The translations under genes and the position numbers were made by a program. Of a stretch of 64,000 nt of DNA, positions 63,720 through 64,000 are shown piece by piece (the first letter of the stretch is position 1; the number at the start of each line of letters is the position of its first letter). The DNA comes from Caenorhabditis remanei (Eukaryota > Nematoda > Chromadorea > Rhabditida > Rhabditidae). The notes beneath the pieces are model-generated. The model did no database searches, was not told the DNA's origin, and saw only the letters and a list, made by a program, of their open reading frames with translations. The DNA lies in the NCBI RefSeq assembly GCF_010183535.1, contig NC_071330.1, forward strand, positions 13,187,717 through 13,251,716, given 5' to 3'.

Positions 63720-64000
63720 TTGATATTTGATATTTTATTTAACTATTTAAATATACAGAAAATGTCACTGGAGGTCAGGTAAAGTCCCTCACGAGACTAA
63801 ACCTGAGAAAGGAAACCGGGAATAAGGAATTATAAAATAGGTGTTGGGCAAGGGGGAGGGAGAATAAAGAAAAAAAAATCAGAATCGTGCAGTATTATTT
63901 ACAAGAAGAGAGTTGAATTCCGATGGGCAAAGGAAATGGGGGACATTAATAGTTAAGGCATTCCAAATAGGTATTACAGTTGAGAAAAAATTAGAGCAAT
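63720..64000 (-). mobile_element. LINE 3' end, running off the window
   Basis: Minus-strand C-terminal codons (LIFSQLIPIWNAL, FLCPSEFNSLL, NNTARF, stop) followed by CTCGTGAGGGAC and an AATAAAATATC tail. Same family as 34735-35190. Continues beyond 64000. Confidence 0.6.

Noticed and set aside
1..64000. A Maverick/Polinton-type virus-like transposon as the source of the kinase and RING genes
   Set aside because: I found no integrase, packaging ATPase, capsid, maturation protease or B-family polymerase catalytic motifs anywhere in the window; the idea is kept only as a test for the kinase.

Overview
The window looks like a gene-poor, transposon-dense stretch (such as a chromosome arm) of a Caenorhabditis-type nematode genome. 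The evidence is AT-rich DNA, many 45-55 bp introns with TTTTCAG acceptors, possible trans-splice acceptors just upstream of start codons, and nematode-specific families: a PAN_3/C-type-lectin-like secreted protein, and an F-box protein with a Mos1-type helix-turn-helix. All assignments come from reading the sequence; no database was searched.

Only a few genes look intact. They are a secreted PAN_3/C-type-lectin-like protein (10212-11349, minus) with a broken tandem copy beside it (8328-9473), a domain-only AGC/PKC-like kinase (12658-13690, plus), a 63-residue single-membrane-span protein (33577-33815, plus) with a decayed duplicate at 34467, an F-box protein (40643-42240, plus), a RING-finger protein (49251-50129, minus) and a ~95-residue basic protein present twice (50327-50711 and 56394-56778).

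Layout: 0-7.2 kb holds direct copies of small minus-strand units with gag-like or Merlin-like exons, each headed by the same noncoding leader. 8-14.3 kb holds the lectin pair and the kinase. 15-30.6 kb is a patchwork of Pif1-helicase transposon fragments (family A), a BEL/Pao-like gag-protease fragment, tandem gag-like exons and a captured piece of PRPP synthetase. 31-34.6 kb has two small leader- or trans-splice-driven genes. 35.5-39.2 kb has two family B Pif1 fragments, one broken by a probable solo LTR. 39.3-43.6 kb has the F-box gene between long inverted repeats. 45.1-61.1 kb is one 16-kb palindrome with a 416-bp spacer. 61.15-63.3 kb is a LINE reverse-transcriptase fragment, and a second LINE 3' end runs off the right edge.

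The main unifying theme is modular reuse. One promoter/leader cassette, with TATAAATA exactly 28 bp before a TCAGT initiator and a conserved ATAGCCTAC-GGATGG leader, sits upstream of unrelated coding pieces on both strands. The helicase families occur as the same deletion derivatives in several copies. The palindrome carries mirrored helicase, RING and basic-protein genes that have decayed independently, with datable MITE insertions on one arm or both.
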